NCBI GenBank assembly: GCA_903876615.1
Contig: CAIRAS010000292.1
Coordinates: 1 to 15,381 of the forward strand
Length of the DNA: 15,381 nt
Direction: 5' to 3'
Source of the DNA: an uncultured Holophagaceae bacterium
GTDB lineage: Bacteria > Acidobacteriota > Holophagae > Holophagales > Holophagaceae
Below are positions 1-7,050 of the stretch, piece after piece. Each line of letters opens with the position of its first letter. The first letter of the stretch is position 1. The notes beneath the pieces are model-generated. The model saw only the letters and a list, made by a program, of their open reading frames with translations. It was not told the DNA's origin and did not search any database. A program made the translations under genes and the position numbers.

Positions 1-408
1 ATCCACGCCGAGAAGAACAGCCTCTACAACACCCCGCCCACCTTCGGCATCTACATCCTGCGGAACGTGCTGGCCTACAACAAGAGCATCGGCGGCCTGC
101 AGGCCATTGAGGCCAACAACCGCAAGAAGGGCGAGCTGCTCTACGGCTGCATCGACAAGCACCCGGGCTTCTTCCGCGGCTTCGTCACCGAGAAGGCGCA
201 TCGCAGCCTCATGAACGTGGACTTCTTCCTGCCCACGCCCGAGCTCGATGACCTCTTCGTGAAGGAAGCCAAGAAGGCCGGCATGGTGGGTCTCAAGGGC
301 TACCGTGACATCGGCGGCATCCGGGTCAGCTGCTACAACGCAGTCACCGTGGACAACGTGAAGACCCTGGTGGACTTCATGGAGCAGTTCGTCAAGACCA
401 ACGGCTGA
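1..408 (+). CDS. serC: Phosphoserine aminotransferase, C-terminal part (5' end outside window)
   Basis: The open frame runs from the first base of the window to TGA at 406-408 and supplies the last 135 residues of a protein that is normally about 360 residues long. The segment has the C-terminal small-domain features of PLP-dependent Ser[10 protein letters not shown] near the start, the [16 protein letters not shown] stretch, and [19 protein letters not shown] close to the end, which carries the substrate-binding Arg. SerC converts 3-phosphohydroxypyruvate and glutamate to phosphoserine in cytosolic serine synthesis, and also acts in the pyridoxal phosphate route. The PLP-binding Lys and the start codon lie upstream of the window. 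No downstream partner gene follows, because a strong terminator begins 17 bases after the stop. Family recognition is confident; the reaction is known from the family. Confidence 0.93.
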   Translation: MHAEKNSLYNTPPTFGIYILRNVLAYNKSIGGLQAIEANNRKKGELLYGCIDKHPGFFRGFVTEKAHRSLMNVDFFLPTPELDDLFVKEAKKAGMVGLKGYRDIGGIRVSCYNAVTVDNVKTLVDFMEQFVKTNG

Positions 409-424
409 GCTGGCTTCAGCCTCT

Positions 425-468
425 AGAGAAAGACCATGAAGCCGGGTGCGGCTTCGTGGTCTTTCTCT
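425..468 (+). terminator. Intrinsic terminator of serC
   Basis: A 19-bp stem with arms 425-443 and 450-468 is complementary except for one G-T wobble (437/456). It encloses a six-base loop (444-449) and starts 17 bases after the serC stop. The descending arm is T-rich (GGTCTTTCTCTTT), so transcription ends in a pyrimidine-rich tract. The ascending arm is purine-rich, so the element may also work in reverse, although no minus-strand gene reads into it. Confidence 0.85.
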
Positions 469-532
469 TTGCAGGGGCCAAGGCTCCTGCGTGCCATCCA
501 CCAATTACTTGACCAGGAGGGGGCACAAGCCG

Positions 533-634
533 ATGACACTCCAGCGGGCATCCACCCGCCTGGAGACCCTCGCGAACGCTCATGGACCTGACCCCGACTG
601 GACTCGACTGCCTGAAGCTCCTGGCCGCCTCTGA
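533..634 (+). CDS. Possible short upstream (leader) ORF overlapping the next gene
   Basis: An ATG at 533 opens a 33-codon frame ending in TGA at 632-634, so it overlaps the start of the 565-residue gene by 53 bases in another frame. Its appeal is a strong purine-rich Shine-Dalgarno-like run, AGGAGGGGG at 515-523, placed nine bases before the ATG. The main gene's own ATG at 582 has only GGAG at 562-565, sixteen bases away and inside a predicted hairpin. The frame could therefore be translated and deliver ribosomes to the main gene by coupling. The product (MTLQRASTRLETLANAH...) resembles nothing I know. A spurious ORF is just as possible. Confidence 0.2.
   Translation: MTLQRASTRLETLANAHGPDPDWTRLPEAPGRL
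539..565 (+). promoter_or_regulatory. Hairpin overlapping the likely ribosome-binding region of the 565-residue gene
   Basis: CTCCAG (539-544) pairs with CTGGAG (560-565), and CGGG (545-548) pairs with CCCG (555-558), with one bulged C at 559 and a six-base loop. The only Shine-Dalgarno-like GGAG before the ATG at 582 is buried in the right arm. If it forms in the mRNA it would damp initiation unless opened by ribosomes translating the overlapping short ORF. This is inference from sequence only. Confidence 0.3.
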
Positions 635-2279
635 GGCGGTTAGCCTGGAGGTGCTTGGCCGTGAGGGGCTGGAGGAGTTGCTGGCCCAGGGCCTCATCCA
701 GAAGGACGAGCGGCCCAAGCAGGCCAGCCTGGAGACCCGCTACGAGTCCCTGCAGGAGATCCACCGCCTGATCCTCGAGGCCCGGGGCTGCGCTGACCGC
801 ATCCAGCGCCGGATGGCGCCGCGCTTCCGGCTGGCGGGCCTGCTCCCCATCGGCACCCCACCCAGTCCGGGGGCCGAGGATCCGGACGTGAGCCAGCTCT
901 TCGAGCTGCTTCGCCTGCTCAAGATCCAGGTGCGGGGCGTGGTGGAACCCGCAGATGTGCCCGCACGGCTCGACCGCATCCAGGAACACCTGCAGGTGGA
1001 GGGGCGGGAGCGCCTGGACCGCCTCGCCGAGACCGACCGCGAGCTCGACCTGCTGCAGAAGCAGGCCCCGCCGGGCACCCTGGTGGAGCCCGAGGGCACC
1101 TTCATCCTGACGGCCGCCGGCGAGGCGGCCCTGCCCGAAGCGCCGGTGTTCGAGGCCTTCGAAGCGGTGCTGCAGACGGCCGCCGGGCCCCTCGCCAGCC
1201 ACGGCGCTGGCCTCAGGCACCTCCGGGAGGATCCCGGCGGACTCATCTCCTGCTACCTGGAGGGCGTGGCCCGGGGCGGTCGGCCCTCGGCCCTGGTGGC
1301 GGACTACGAGCGGCTCCTGGAGGCCTATGACCGGCTCTCCAGCTTCTCCCAGACGCGCAGTGTCCGGGCCAAGGTCGGCTTCCTGGTGCGGCTCCTGCGC
1401 GTCGCCCGGGAGGAACCGAAGCACGCCTACCTTCTTTGCAACCGCGAGCGCCTGAACGCCCTCCTGGGGCGCATGCGGGACCTGGTGCCAGCCTCGGTGG
1501 CGGCCTCCGGCTGGCACCTGCCCTACGCGGCCGACCTGTTCCTCGCGGATGGCGGCCTGCTCGGCGACGAGGACCTGGCCACCCAGCGGACCCGGCTCTT
1601 CGAGGCGGTCCACCGCCTCCAGAGCGACCTGCTGCACGACACCCGCATCGGGGACGGCCAGTTCGTGCGCCTCTGCATCGCCATCACCCATGCCGCCCGG
1701 GTCCGCAACTTCACCCCGGGCATCCTCATGGAGCGCTTTGTCCGCCAGGCCTTCGAGACCGCCATGGAGGCCGCCAACGCCGCCCCCTATGACCTCGGCG
1801 ACCGCGGTACCAAGCTGCTCTTCGGCGCCCACCTGGCCCACGCCGCGGGCTATGCCAAGGCCAGGCTTCCGGGTCCCGTGGCAGCCTTCGGCGCCCTCCA
1901 CGCCCGCCTGCACGAGGACCACAATCACTTCCGCCTGCCCGCCCAGTCCCTCCTGCATGCCTTCGCCACCCTGGACCGGCTGGAGCGGCTGGGCACCCCC
2001 CTGCCCCTGGAGCGCTATGCGGCCTTGGTCGAGCGGGTCCACCGGCGCCTGCGCCACCACAAGGGACTGAATCGGGCCCTGCGCACCGGACAGGCCCTGG
2101 ATGGCGACGAGGCGGCCCTGGTCTCCAACCTGTGCGCCCGGGTCTGCTTCCTGGGCGTCACCCCATCCGCCGCCGCCCGGCACCACCCCGACGCCGGCAT
2201 GGCGGGGTTCTACGAGGAGCGCAGCCCCGGCCTGCCGCCCCTGCTGGGCTCGCCCTTCGGCACCCTGATGCTCAACTGA
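582..2279 (+). CDS. Hypothetical protein, 565 residues, mostly helical
   Basis: I do not recognise this family. ATG 582 is the first usable start in frame, since an in-frame stop lies at 534-536. The product is leucine- and arginine-rich, predicted mostly helical, with no signal peptide, no convincing membrane helix and no catalytic motif I can name. The N-terminal 60 residues (LDCLKLLAASEAVSLEVLG...LLAQGLIQ) look like a winged-helix-type fold. A middle part (about 95-165) is coiled-coil-like, with repeated RLDRIQEHL/RLDRLAETDREL patterns. The C-terminal half contains conserved-looking clusters such as HEDHNHFRLPAQS near 447-459. A long minus-strand frame (423-2186) lies opposite, but it is low-complexity Gly/Gln/Ala and looks like a GC shadow. 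The gene stands alone between a terminator and a convergent acyltransferase gene that it abuts without spacing. A cytoplasmic soluble protein is likely; no function is assigned. Confidence 0.75.
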   Translation: MDLTPTGLDCLKLLAASEAVSLEVLGREGLEELLAQGLIQKDERPKQASLETRYESLQEIHRLILEARGCADRIQRRMAPRFRLAGLLPIGTPPSPGAEDPDVSQLFELLRLLKIQVRGVVEPADVPARLDRIQEHLQVEGRERLDRLAETDRELDLLQKQAPPGTLVEPEGTFILTAAGEAALPEAPVFEAFEAVLQTAAGPLASHGAGLRHLREDPGGLISCYLEGVARGGRPSALVADYERLLEAYDRLSSFSQTRSVRAKVGFLVRLLRVAREEPKHAYLLCNRERLNALLGRMRDLVPASVAASGWHLPYAADLFLADGGLLGDEDLATQRTRLFEAVHRLQSDLLHDTRIGDGQFVRLCIAITHAARVRNFTPGILMERFVRQAFETAMEAANAAPYDLGDRGTKLLFGAHLAHAAGYAKARLPGPVAAFGALHARLHEDHNHFRLPAQSLLHAFATLDRLERLGTPLPLERYAALVERVHRRLRHHKGLNRALRTGQALDGDEAALVSNLCARVCFLGVTPSAAARHHPDAGMAGFYEERSPGLPPLLGSPFGTLMLN

Positions 2280-3176
2280 TCAGGTGCTGACCGCCCCCTG
2301 CGGACCCGCCACCAGCTCCTCGATGCGGCGGTCCTTCTCCGCCCACAGCTCCTGCACCCAGCCCTGGATGCGGGCCCGGAACTGCGGGTCGCCCTCGTAG
2401 TCGCCGTCCAGCAGGTCCCGGGGGATCTCCAGCTCGCGGACCCGTACCACGACGCTCCGCACCCTCCCCGAGAGCAGGTCCCAGAAGGTGGGCACGCCCT
2501 CCGGGTAGACGATGGTGACGTCCAGCAGCGCGTCGAAGCGCTCGCCCATGGCGCTCAGCGCCGTGGCGAGGCCGCCCACCTTGGGCTTCAGCAGGTGCCG
2601 GTAGGGCGACTGCTGTTGCTGGTGCTTGGTCGGGGTGAAGCGGGTGCCCTCCAGGAAGTTCATCACCGAGGTGGGGATCTGGCGGAACTTGGCGCAGGCC
2701 GCCCGGGCCGTGGCCAGATCCCGGGTCCGGCTGCCGCTGCCCCGCCGCATGAAGGGGAAGTCCAGGGCCCACCAGGCCAGGCCCATGACCGGGACGTAGA
2801 GGAGCTGGCGCTTGAGGAAGAACTTCAGGAAGGGAACCCGGCGGTGGAAGACCTTCTGCAGCACCAGGATGTCCACCCAGCTCTGGTGGTTGCTGCTGAC
2901 GAGATACCAGCCGCGGCGGCGCAGGCCGTCGAGGCCTTCGACATCCCAGTGGGTGCGCCGCACCAGGGCCATCCACCACCCATTCACGGCGATCCAGCCT
3001 TCAGCCATGGCGTTCAGGAGGTGGTCGGTGCCCCGCCGGACCGCCCCGAAGGGCAGGGCCAGCTTCAGCAGGGCGAAGGGGATCATGCCCGAGCACACGG
3101 CGACCGCATTGGCTACCAGCACCGAGCTGGCGAAGGTGCCCTTCAAGGTGGCCCACAGGCGATTGGACATGCGCAT
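2280..3176 (-). CDS. 1-acyl-glycerol-3-phosphate acyltransferase family protein (PlsC/YihG-like)
   Basis: The 298-residue product has the acyltransferase signature in order: NHQSWVD at 96-102 (the HX4D catalytic motif, His97 and Asp102), the FMRR block at 142-145, FLEGTRF at 174-180 (phosphate-binding EGTR), and LKPKVGG at 196-202. Two hydrophobic stretches near residues 17-45 suggest membrane attachment. Length and the KVGG-type third block resemble the YihG subgroup more than short PlsC enzymes. The family transfers an acyl chain to lysophosphatidate or related lysolipids at the inner face of the cytoplasmic membrane. The frame opens with MRMS. The second ATG (3170) has GGGG seven bases upstream and may be the real start, whereas at 3176 that GGGG touches the ATG. 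Its stop codon directly abuts the stop of the convergent 565-residue gene (TGATCA at 2277-2282). Confidence 0.88.
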   Translation of the reverse strand: MRMSNRLWATLKGTFASSVLVANAVAVCSGMIPFALLKLALPFGAVRRGTDHLLNAMAEGWIAVNGWWMALVRRTHWDVEGLDGLRRRGWYLVSSNHQSWVDILVLQKVFHRRVPFLKFFLKRQLLYVPVMGLAWWALDFPFMRRGSGSRTRDLATARAACAKFRQIPTSVMNFLEGTRFTPTKHQQQQSPYRHLLKPKVGGLATALSAMGERFDALLDVTIVYPEGVPTFWDLLSGRVRSVVVRVRELEIPRDLLDGDYEGDPQFRARIQGWVQELWAEKDRRIEELVAGPQGAVST

Positions 3177-3261
3177 CCCCGAGGCCCGGCCGGGGCCTGC
3201 CCCAGATTATCGGCTGGGCCCCGGATCAGCCAGCCACGGAACCAAAGGAACGAGAACGGAC

Positions 3262-3633
3262 CTAAGCCCAGCCCAGCTCCTCCAGCCGCTCCTCGCTGAT
3301 GCCGAAGCGGTGGGCGATCTCGTGGATGACGGTGGTTGCGATCTCGTCCCGCAGCTCGGCCTCATCCGCACAGTCCTCCAGGAGGGGCCCGCGGTAGAGG
3401 GTGATGCAGGGGGGCAGGTCCCCGAGCTCCGCCGGGCCTTCGGTGAGCGCCCGGCCCGAGAACAGGCCGTAGAGCGTCTCGTCCTCCGGGACGCCCAGCT
3501 CATCCAGCAGGTCGTCCGAGGCCCAGGTTTCGATGACCACGGGCACGCCCTCGAGGTAGGGGCGGAACTCGGCGGGAACAAGGGCCAAGGCCTCGTCCAC
3601 CAGCCGCCGGAAGGCGCGGTCGGACAGGTGCAT
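3262..3633 (-). CDS. Minimal zincin-type metallopeptidase family protein
   Basis: This 123-residue protein belongs to the small zincin-like family annotated as 'metallopeptidase family protein' (COG3824/PF06262 type). It carries VIHEIAHRFGIS at 103-114, with zinc ligands His104 and His108 and catalytic Glu105, near the C terminus as usual for this family. Other family traits are PVVIETW at 31-37, an acidic middle, and CITLYRGPLLE at 76-86. No signal peptide is seen, so it is probably cytoplasmic. Substrates of the family are unknown to me. ATG 3633 is preceded by AGGA about seven bases upstream on the minus strand. The gene stands 85 bases upstream of the acyltransferase gene on the same strand and could be co-transcribed with it; nothing else links their roles. 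Confidence 0.9.
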   Translation of the reverse strand: MHLSDRAFRRLVDEALALVPAEFRPYLEGVPVVIETWASDDLLDELGVPEDETLYGLFSGRALTEGPAELGDLPPCITLYRGPLLEDCADEAELRDEIATTVIHEIAHRFGISEERLEELGWA

Positions 3634-3807
3634 GAATCGATCCTAGTCCTGTCCAGGAAGAACCGGGAGGTTCTCACCTGCGGGGCGGCTTCTCACTGTG
3701 CTGGGCACCTGGGTGAGCCTCAGCTGACGGGCGAACCCGCGGGCCTCGCCGGGGCTCCGCTCCCGTAGACTGGGAGACGGGCCCGTGCCGGAGCCCCCGG
3801 AACCCCC
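3634..3807. other. Divergent intergenic region (174 bp)
   Basis: This stretch separates the metallopeptidase gene (minus) from the membrane-protein gene (plus), so it should hold promoters for both directions. The best -10-like string for the plus gene is TAGACT at 3766-3771, but no matching -35 is present at normal spacing. No convincing promoter can be named. The region is GC-rich, with several short self-complementary strings but no strong palindrome. The long reading frames that cross it continue out of phase into neighbouring genes and look like shadows. Confidence 0.4.
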
Positions 3808-4416
3808 ATGACCGAGACCTTTCAAAGCCGGATTCCCACGCTCTCGGAGGCCGAGCTGCGCGGGTATCTGCAGAACCGCCAGGCCTACAAGGCCGAGGCC
3901 GTGGAAGCGGCCCTGGCGGAGCTGCTCCAGCGCGGCTGCGCGGTGAGCGACGAGGACCGCTACCGCATCCTGGGCGAGCTGGAGCAGCGCGCCACGGATC
4001 GGCTGGCCCGGGAAGGCCGCTGGCTCCTCCCCCTCCTGGGCCCGGTGCCGCAGCACCGACGGCCGCGCCTGCACCTCCTCACCGCCGCGATCCTGGCCTT
4101 GGGCCTGGGCAGCGCGCTGGTCATCCAGCGCACCGCGGCCGTCCGGCCGCCCAACCCCCTGGGCTACGAGCCCGAGGACACCAAGCGCTACCTGCGCCAG
4201 CTGGAGATGGTCGGCGGCAAGGCCAACGTTGTCGCCGTGCAGTTCCGGCAGTGGTTCGACGGCCTGTGGCAGGGCCCGCAGCTGGCCACCACCGTGGCCA
4301 GCCTCACGGGGATCCTGGCCGCCGGCTTCTGGCTGGTGGGCAGCCACGGCCTCGCCAGCCTGGAGAGCCAGGCCGCCGAGAACCCGCCCCGGGATCCCTC
4401 CCGGCCCCGCGGCTGA
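3808..4416 (+). CDS. Hypothetical membrane protein with two predicted helices
   Basis: The 202-residue product has a soluble N-terminal part (1-85), a first hydrophobic segment at about 88-106 (LHLLTAAILALGLGSALVI), an intervening 50-residue stretch, a second hydrophobic segment at about 158-178 (TTVASLTGILAAGFWLVG), and a short Pro/Arg-rich tail. The N-terminal string LSEAELRGYLQNRQAYKAEAVEAALAELLQRG fits a short helical motif (Leu-x2-Tyr-Leu-x-Asn ... Tyr-x2-Glu-Ala-Val-x-Ala-Ala-x2-Glu-Leu-x2-Arg-Gly) that I recall from many otherwise unrelated bacterial membrane proteins. No enzyme motif is visible. The gene ends 12 bases before the rRNA methyltransferase gene, so the two are probably co-transcribed. 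Function unknown; a small inner-membrane protein is the safest description. Confidence 0.75.
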   Translation: MTETFQSRIPTLSEAELRGYLQNRQAYKAEAVEAALAELLQRGCAVSDEDRYRILGELEQRATDRLAREGRWLLPLLGPVPQHRRPRLHLLTAAILALGLGSALVIQRTAAVRPPNPLGYEPEDTKRYLRQLEMVGGKANVVAVQFRQWFDGLWQGPQLATTVASLTGILAAGFWLVGSHGLASLESQAAENPPRDPSRPRG

Positions 4417-4428
4417 GCCGGACTCGCC

Positions 4429-5388
4429 ATGCCTGCCCGCCCCCGCCCGCCCAAGGAAGCCCCCCGGACCGCCAAGGCCGGGCTCCATCCGCGCAACCGG
4501 CACGCCGCGGGCTACTCCTTCTCCCGGCTGGTGGCGGCCAGCCCGGAGCTGGGGCGTTTTCTTCAGCGGGCGCCCCACGGCGGCGACACCGTGGACTTCA
4601 CGGATCCCGCCGCCGTGAAGGCCCTGAACCGCGCCCTGCTGGCCGAGGCCTACGGCATCCGGGGCTGGGACGTGCCCCCGGACTACCTCTGCCCACCGGT
4701 GCCGGGCCGGGCGGACTACGTGCATCATTTGGCGGACCTGCTGGCGGAGGGGAACCGGGGCACCATCCCCCGCGGGCCGGGGGTGCGGGTGCTGGATGTG
4801 GGCGTGGGCGCCAGCGCCATCTACCCCCTGCTGGGCCACCGCGATTACGGCTGGTCTTTCGTGGGCTCGGACCTGGACGGCGTCGCCCTGGCGGCGGCGG
4901 CCCGCATCCTTGTGGCCAACCCCGGCCTGCCCGCCGCCATCGCCCTGCGCCAGCAGCGGGACCGCACCGCCATCTTCCAGGGCGTGGTGGGCCCCGGGGA
5001 GCGCTTCGCGGCGACCCTGTGCAACCCGCCCTTTCACGCCTCGCTGCGCGAAGCCCGGGAGGCCGCCCAGACCAAGTGGCGCAAGCTGGGCCGGGCGGCC
5101 GCCAGCAGCGCCCGGAACTTCGGCGGCCAGGGCGCCGAGCTCTGGTGCGCGGGCGGCGAGGCGGGGTTCATCCGCCGCATCATTGCGGAGAGCCGCACCC
5201 TGGCGGACCGCGTGCTCTGGTTCACCACGTTGGTCTCCCGCTCCGCGGAGCTGCCAGGCCTGCGCCGGGCCCTCCAGCAGGCCGGCGCCGTGGAGGTCCG
5301 CGTCGTGCCCATGGCCCAGGGGCAGAAGCAGAGCCGCTTCCTGGCCTGGAGCTTCCTGGCGGAGGCGGACCGGAAGGCGTGGCTCTAG
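4429..5388 (+). CDS. rlmF: 23S rRNA (adenine(1618)-N(6))-methyltransferase, RlmF-like
   Basis: The 319-residue protein matches the RlmF (YbiN) family across its length. The N-terminal signature GLHPRNRHAAGYSFSRL lies at about 18-34, the SAM-binding loop VLDVGVGAS at 121-129, a following acidic strand end SDLDG at 147-151, and the N6-adenine methyltransferase motif NPPF at 199-202 in the family-specific context CNPPFHAS. In E. coli the enzyme methylates A1618 of 23S rRNA using SAM. The basic, proline-rich N-terminal 17 residues are typical RNA-contacting extensions. ATG 4429 has no clear Shine-Dalgarno and sits 12 bases after the upstream gene, suggesting coupling. The C-terminal stop overlaps that of the convergent glutaminase gene within one CTAG. 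Confidence 0.92.
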   Translation: MPARPRPPKEAPRTAKAGLHPRNRHAAGYSFSRLVAASPELGRFLQRAPHGGDTVDFTDPAAVKALNRALLAEAYGIRGWDVPPDYLCPPVPGRADYVHHLADLLAEGNRGTIPRGPGVRVLDVGVGASAIYPLLGHRDYGWSFVGSDLDGVALAAAARILVANPGLPAAIALRQQRDRTAIFQGVVGPGERFAATLCNPPFHASLREAREAAQTKWRKLGRAAASSARNFGGQGAELWCAGGEAGFIRRIIAESRTLADRVLWFTTLVSRSAELPGLRRALQQAGAVEVRVVPMAQGQKQSRFLAWSFLAEADRKAWL

Positions 5389-6296
5389 AAGACCGACCAC
5401 CCCGTGCGGGTGGTGAAGCGGTCCAGGGCCTCGACGCCGGCGACGCTGTTGCCGTGGGGGTCCAGGGCCGGACTCCAGACGCAGAGGATGCCGCGCTCGG
5501 GCAGCACGGCCAGGATGCCGCCCCCGACGCCGCTCTTGCCGGGCAGGCCCACGCGGTAGGCGAAGTCGCCCGCGGCGTCATAGGTGCCGCAGGTGAGCAT
5601 CACCGAGTTGATGCGCTTCGCCTCGCTGCGGCTCAGCAGCCGTGAGCCATCGGCCCGCAGCCCGTGGTTGGCCAGGAAGAGCCCCGCCCGGGCCAGGTCC
5701 TCGCAGCTCATGGCCAGGGAGCACTGCCGGAAGTAGTGGTCCAGCACCAGCTCCACCGGGTTCTCCAGGTTGCCGCAGCTGGCCATGAAGTGCGCCAGGG
5801 CCGCGTTGCGGTGGCCGTGGGAGGCCTCCGACACCGCCACTTCCGGATCCAGGTCCAGGGCCGCGTTGCCGCTCTCGCTGCGCAGGAAGGCCCGCAGGGT
5901 GCCCAGGGAGTCGCCGGTCAGCGTGAGCAGCCGGTCGATGAGCACCAGGGCCCCGGCGTTGATGAAGGGGTTCCGGGGGATCCCCTTCTCGTATTCCAGC
6001 TGCACCAGCGAGTTGAAGGGATTGCCCGAGGGCTCCCGGCCCACGCGCCGCCACAGCTCCTCGCCGTCCCGGGCCAGCACCAGCGCCAGCGAGAAGGCCT
6101 TGGAGACGCTCTGGATCGAGAAGGGCACGCGCCAGTCGCCGCTGCCGTGGACCTGCCCGTCCATCGTTGCGAGAGCGATGCCGAAGCGGGCCGGATCCAC
6201 CGCCGCCAAGGCCGGGATGTAGTCCGCCACGCGCCCCCGCGCTGCGTGGGGGGCCGCTTCCGCAGCCAGTTCGTCGAGCAGGGCTTCAAGGTCCAT
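5385..6296 (-). CDS. glsA: Glutaminase A
   Basis: The protein hydrolyses L-glutamine to glutamate and ammonia in the cytosol. It belongs to the serine-dependent beta-lactamase-like glutaminases. Family blocks, numbered from the ATG at 6296 (303 residues): GRVADYIPALA at 21-31, FSIQSVSK at 59-66 holding the Ser63-x-x-Lys66 catalytic pair, GNPFNSLVQLE, IPRNPFINAGALV, CGTYDAAGDFAYRVGLPGKSGVGGGI and the CVWSPALDPHGNSVAG tail. An upstream in-frame ATG at 6332 would add 12 residues and has AGG five bases before it, so it cannot be excluded. The 6296 start matches the alignment start of typical 300-310-residue homologues. The gene is convergent with rlmF with a 4-base overlap. It is preceded by a palindrome-rich intergenic stretch and is probably monocistronic. 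Confidence 0.93.
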   Translation of the reverse strand: MDLEALLDELAAEAAPHAARGRVADYIPALAAVDPARFGIALATMDGQVHGSGDWRVPFSIQSVSKAFSLALVLARDGEELWRRVGREPSGNPFNSLVQLEYEKGIPRNPFINAGALVLIDRLLTLTGDSLGTLRAFLRSESGNAALDLDPEVAVSEASHGHRNAALAHFMASCGNLENPVELVLDHYFRQCSLAMSCEDLARAGLFLANHGLRADGSRLLSRSEAKRINSVMLTCGTYDAAGDFAYRVGLPGKSGVGGGILAVLPERGILCVWSPALDPHGNSVAGVEALDRFTTRTGWSVF

Positions 6297-6378
6297 GCCG
6301 CCAGGATCGCACAGGCGGAGACGGGGTAGCATGGTCGCCTATGCGGGGTTTCGCGCTATGACACAAATTCCATCGGTC

Positions 6379-6403
6379 TCGATTTCGGCGCAGCCGAAAT
6401 CGA
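6379..6403. repeat. Palindrome, copy A of a pair flanking the DinB-like gene
   Basis: A perfect 11-bp inverted repeat: TCGATTTCGGC at 6379-6389, a GCA loop, then GCCGAAATCGA at 6393-6403. It shares 22 of 25 positions with copy B at 7052-7076, including the 13-base core TCGGCGCAGCCGA. Copy A lies between the glutaminase start and the 3' end of the DinB-like gene. It could be a REP-like dispersed element, a protein-binding dyad, or part of the terminator region for the DinB-like gene. Confidence 0.75.
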
Positions 6404-6411
6404 AATGGAAA

Positions 6412-6450
6412 GTATAGGGACCCCCCAATGATGATCAAAGGTCCCCATAC
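6412..6450 (-). terminator. Possible terminator hairpin of the DinB-like gene
   Basis: GTATAGGGACC (6412-6422) pairs with GGTCCCCATAC (6440-6450) with a single mismatch (6416/6446) around a 17-base loop. Read on the minus strand, it begins 15 bases after the DinB-like stop and is followed by ACTTTCCATTTCG, a moderately U-rich tail. It then runs into palindrome copy A. The stem is good but the tail is weak, so termination is likely rather than certain. The whole 6356-6465 stretch is markedly less GC-rich than its neighbours. Confidence 0.5.
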
Positions 6451-6465
6451 CCCCGAGGAACTGGA

Positions 6466-6972
6466 TCAGGGCGCGAGTTCCTGGATCCCCATGCCGTCGG
6501 CGCTGGTGGGGTCGCCAGTGAGGGCGCGGCGGAGGTAGCCGACCTGGCCCAGGTGGAAGGCCAGGTGTGCGGCCAGGTGGAGTAGGAAGCGCCCTGTGGG
6601 CGGCTGCACGCCCGCGACGGGAACAGGGAAGGCGGCACCCAGCGCCGCAGGCTCCAGGACCGCCAGGGTGCGTTCCACCTCGGCCAGGGCCGCCTCGAGG
6701 GCCGCCGCCACCTCCGCGCGAGTCCCCTTCCGCTGGGCGAACTCCTGCTCCCGCTGGCGCACATAGCCCGAGCCACCCAGCACGGCGCCCACGAAGTGCT
6801 GGAGGTTGCCCGCCACATGCAGCGCCAAGTTGCCGGCGCTGTTGGCGATGCCGGGCACCGTGTGCCACAGGGTGAGGTCATCCGGGAAGAGAGCCACCTC
6901 ACGGGCCAGGCAGCGCAGGTCGCGGCGGAGCAGGATCAGGAGGTCGGCGGCGAGGGGTGTCATGGCGACCAT
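6466..6972 (-). CDS. DinB-like four-helix-bundle protein
   Basis: The 168-residue product has the length and spaced-histidine layout of the DinB/YfiT-like putative metal-binding superfamily. His52 lies in NLALHVAGNLQHFVG and the pair His136/His140 in HLAAHLAFHLGQVGYLRR, giving the usual three-His metal site across helices 2 and 4. Superfamily members include metal-dependent thiol transferases and stress-induced proteins, but most, like this one, have no known reaction. No signal peptide is present. Translation start at 6972 is chosen because GGAGG (6977-6981 on the plus-strand coordinates) lies four bases before it; a second ATG three codons in (6963) would leave a 13-base gap. The gene sits alone between two related palindromes and is divergent from the SDR gene. 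Confidence 0.82.
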   Translation of the reverse strand: MVAMTPLAADLLILLRRDLRCLAREVALFPDDLTLWHTVPGIANSAGNLALHVAGNLQHFVGAVLGGSGYVRQREQEFAQRKGTRAEVAAALEAALAEVERTLAVLEPAALGAAFPVPVAGVQPPTGRFLLHLAAHLAFHLGQVGYLRRALTGDPTSADGMGIQELAP

Positions 6973-7050
6973 GCTACCTCCGCTTGGCCCCTAGGATCCT
7001 GGCAGCATGGGCGTCCTGGAGTTGGTGGTTCCCCGGCAGTGATTTGCCAT

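Noticed and set aside
423..2186. 587-codon minus-strand open frame opposite the 565-residue gene
   Set aside because: Its translation is low-complexity Gly/Gln/Ala/Val-rich without folds or motifs, as expected for the antisense of a high-GC gene; the plus-strand frame has normal composition.
2595..3768. Two plus-strand frames opposite the acyltransferase and metallopeptidase genes
   Set aside because: Both are antisense to genes with intact catalytic motifs (NHQSWVD/EGTR and HEIAH) and show no protein-like features.
3643..5400. 585-codon minus-strand open frame opposite the membrane-protein and rlmF genes
   Set aside because: It lies antisense to a clearly recognisable RlmF gene and has Gly/Gln/Ala-biased, motif-free sequence; a codon-bias shadow.
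4251..5645. 464-codon plus-strand frame running across rlmF into glsA
   Set aside because: It crosses two well-identified genes in wrong phase and is Pro/Gly/Arg-rich.
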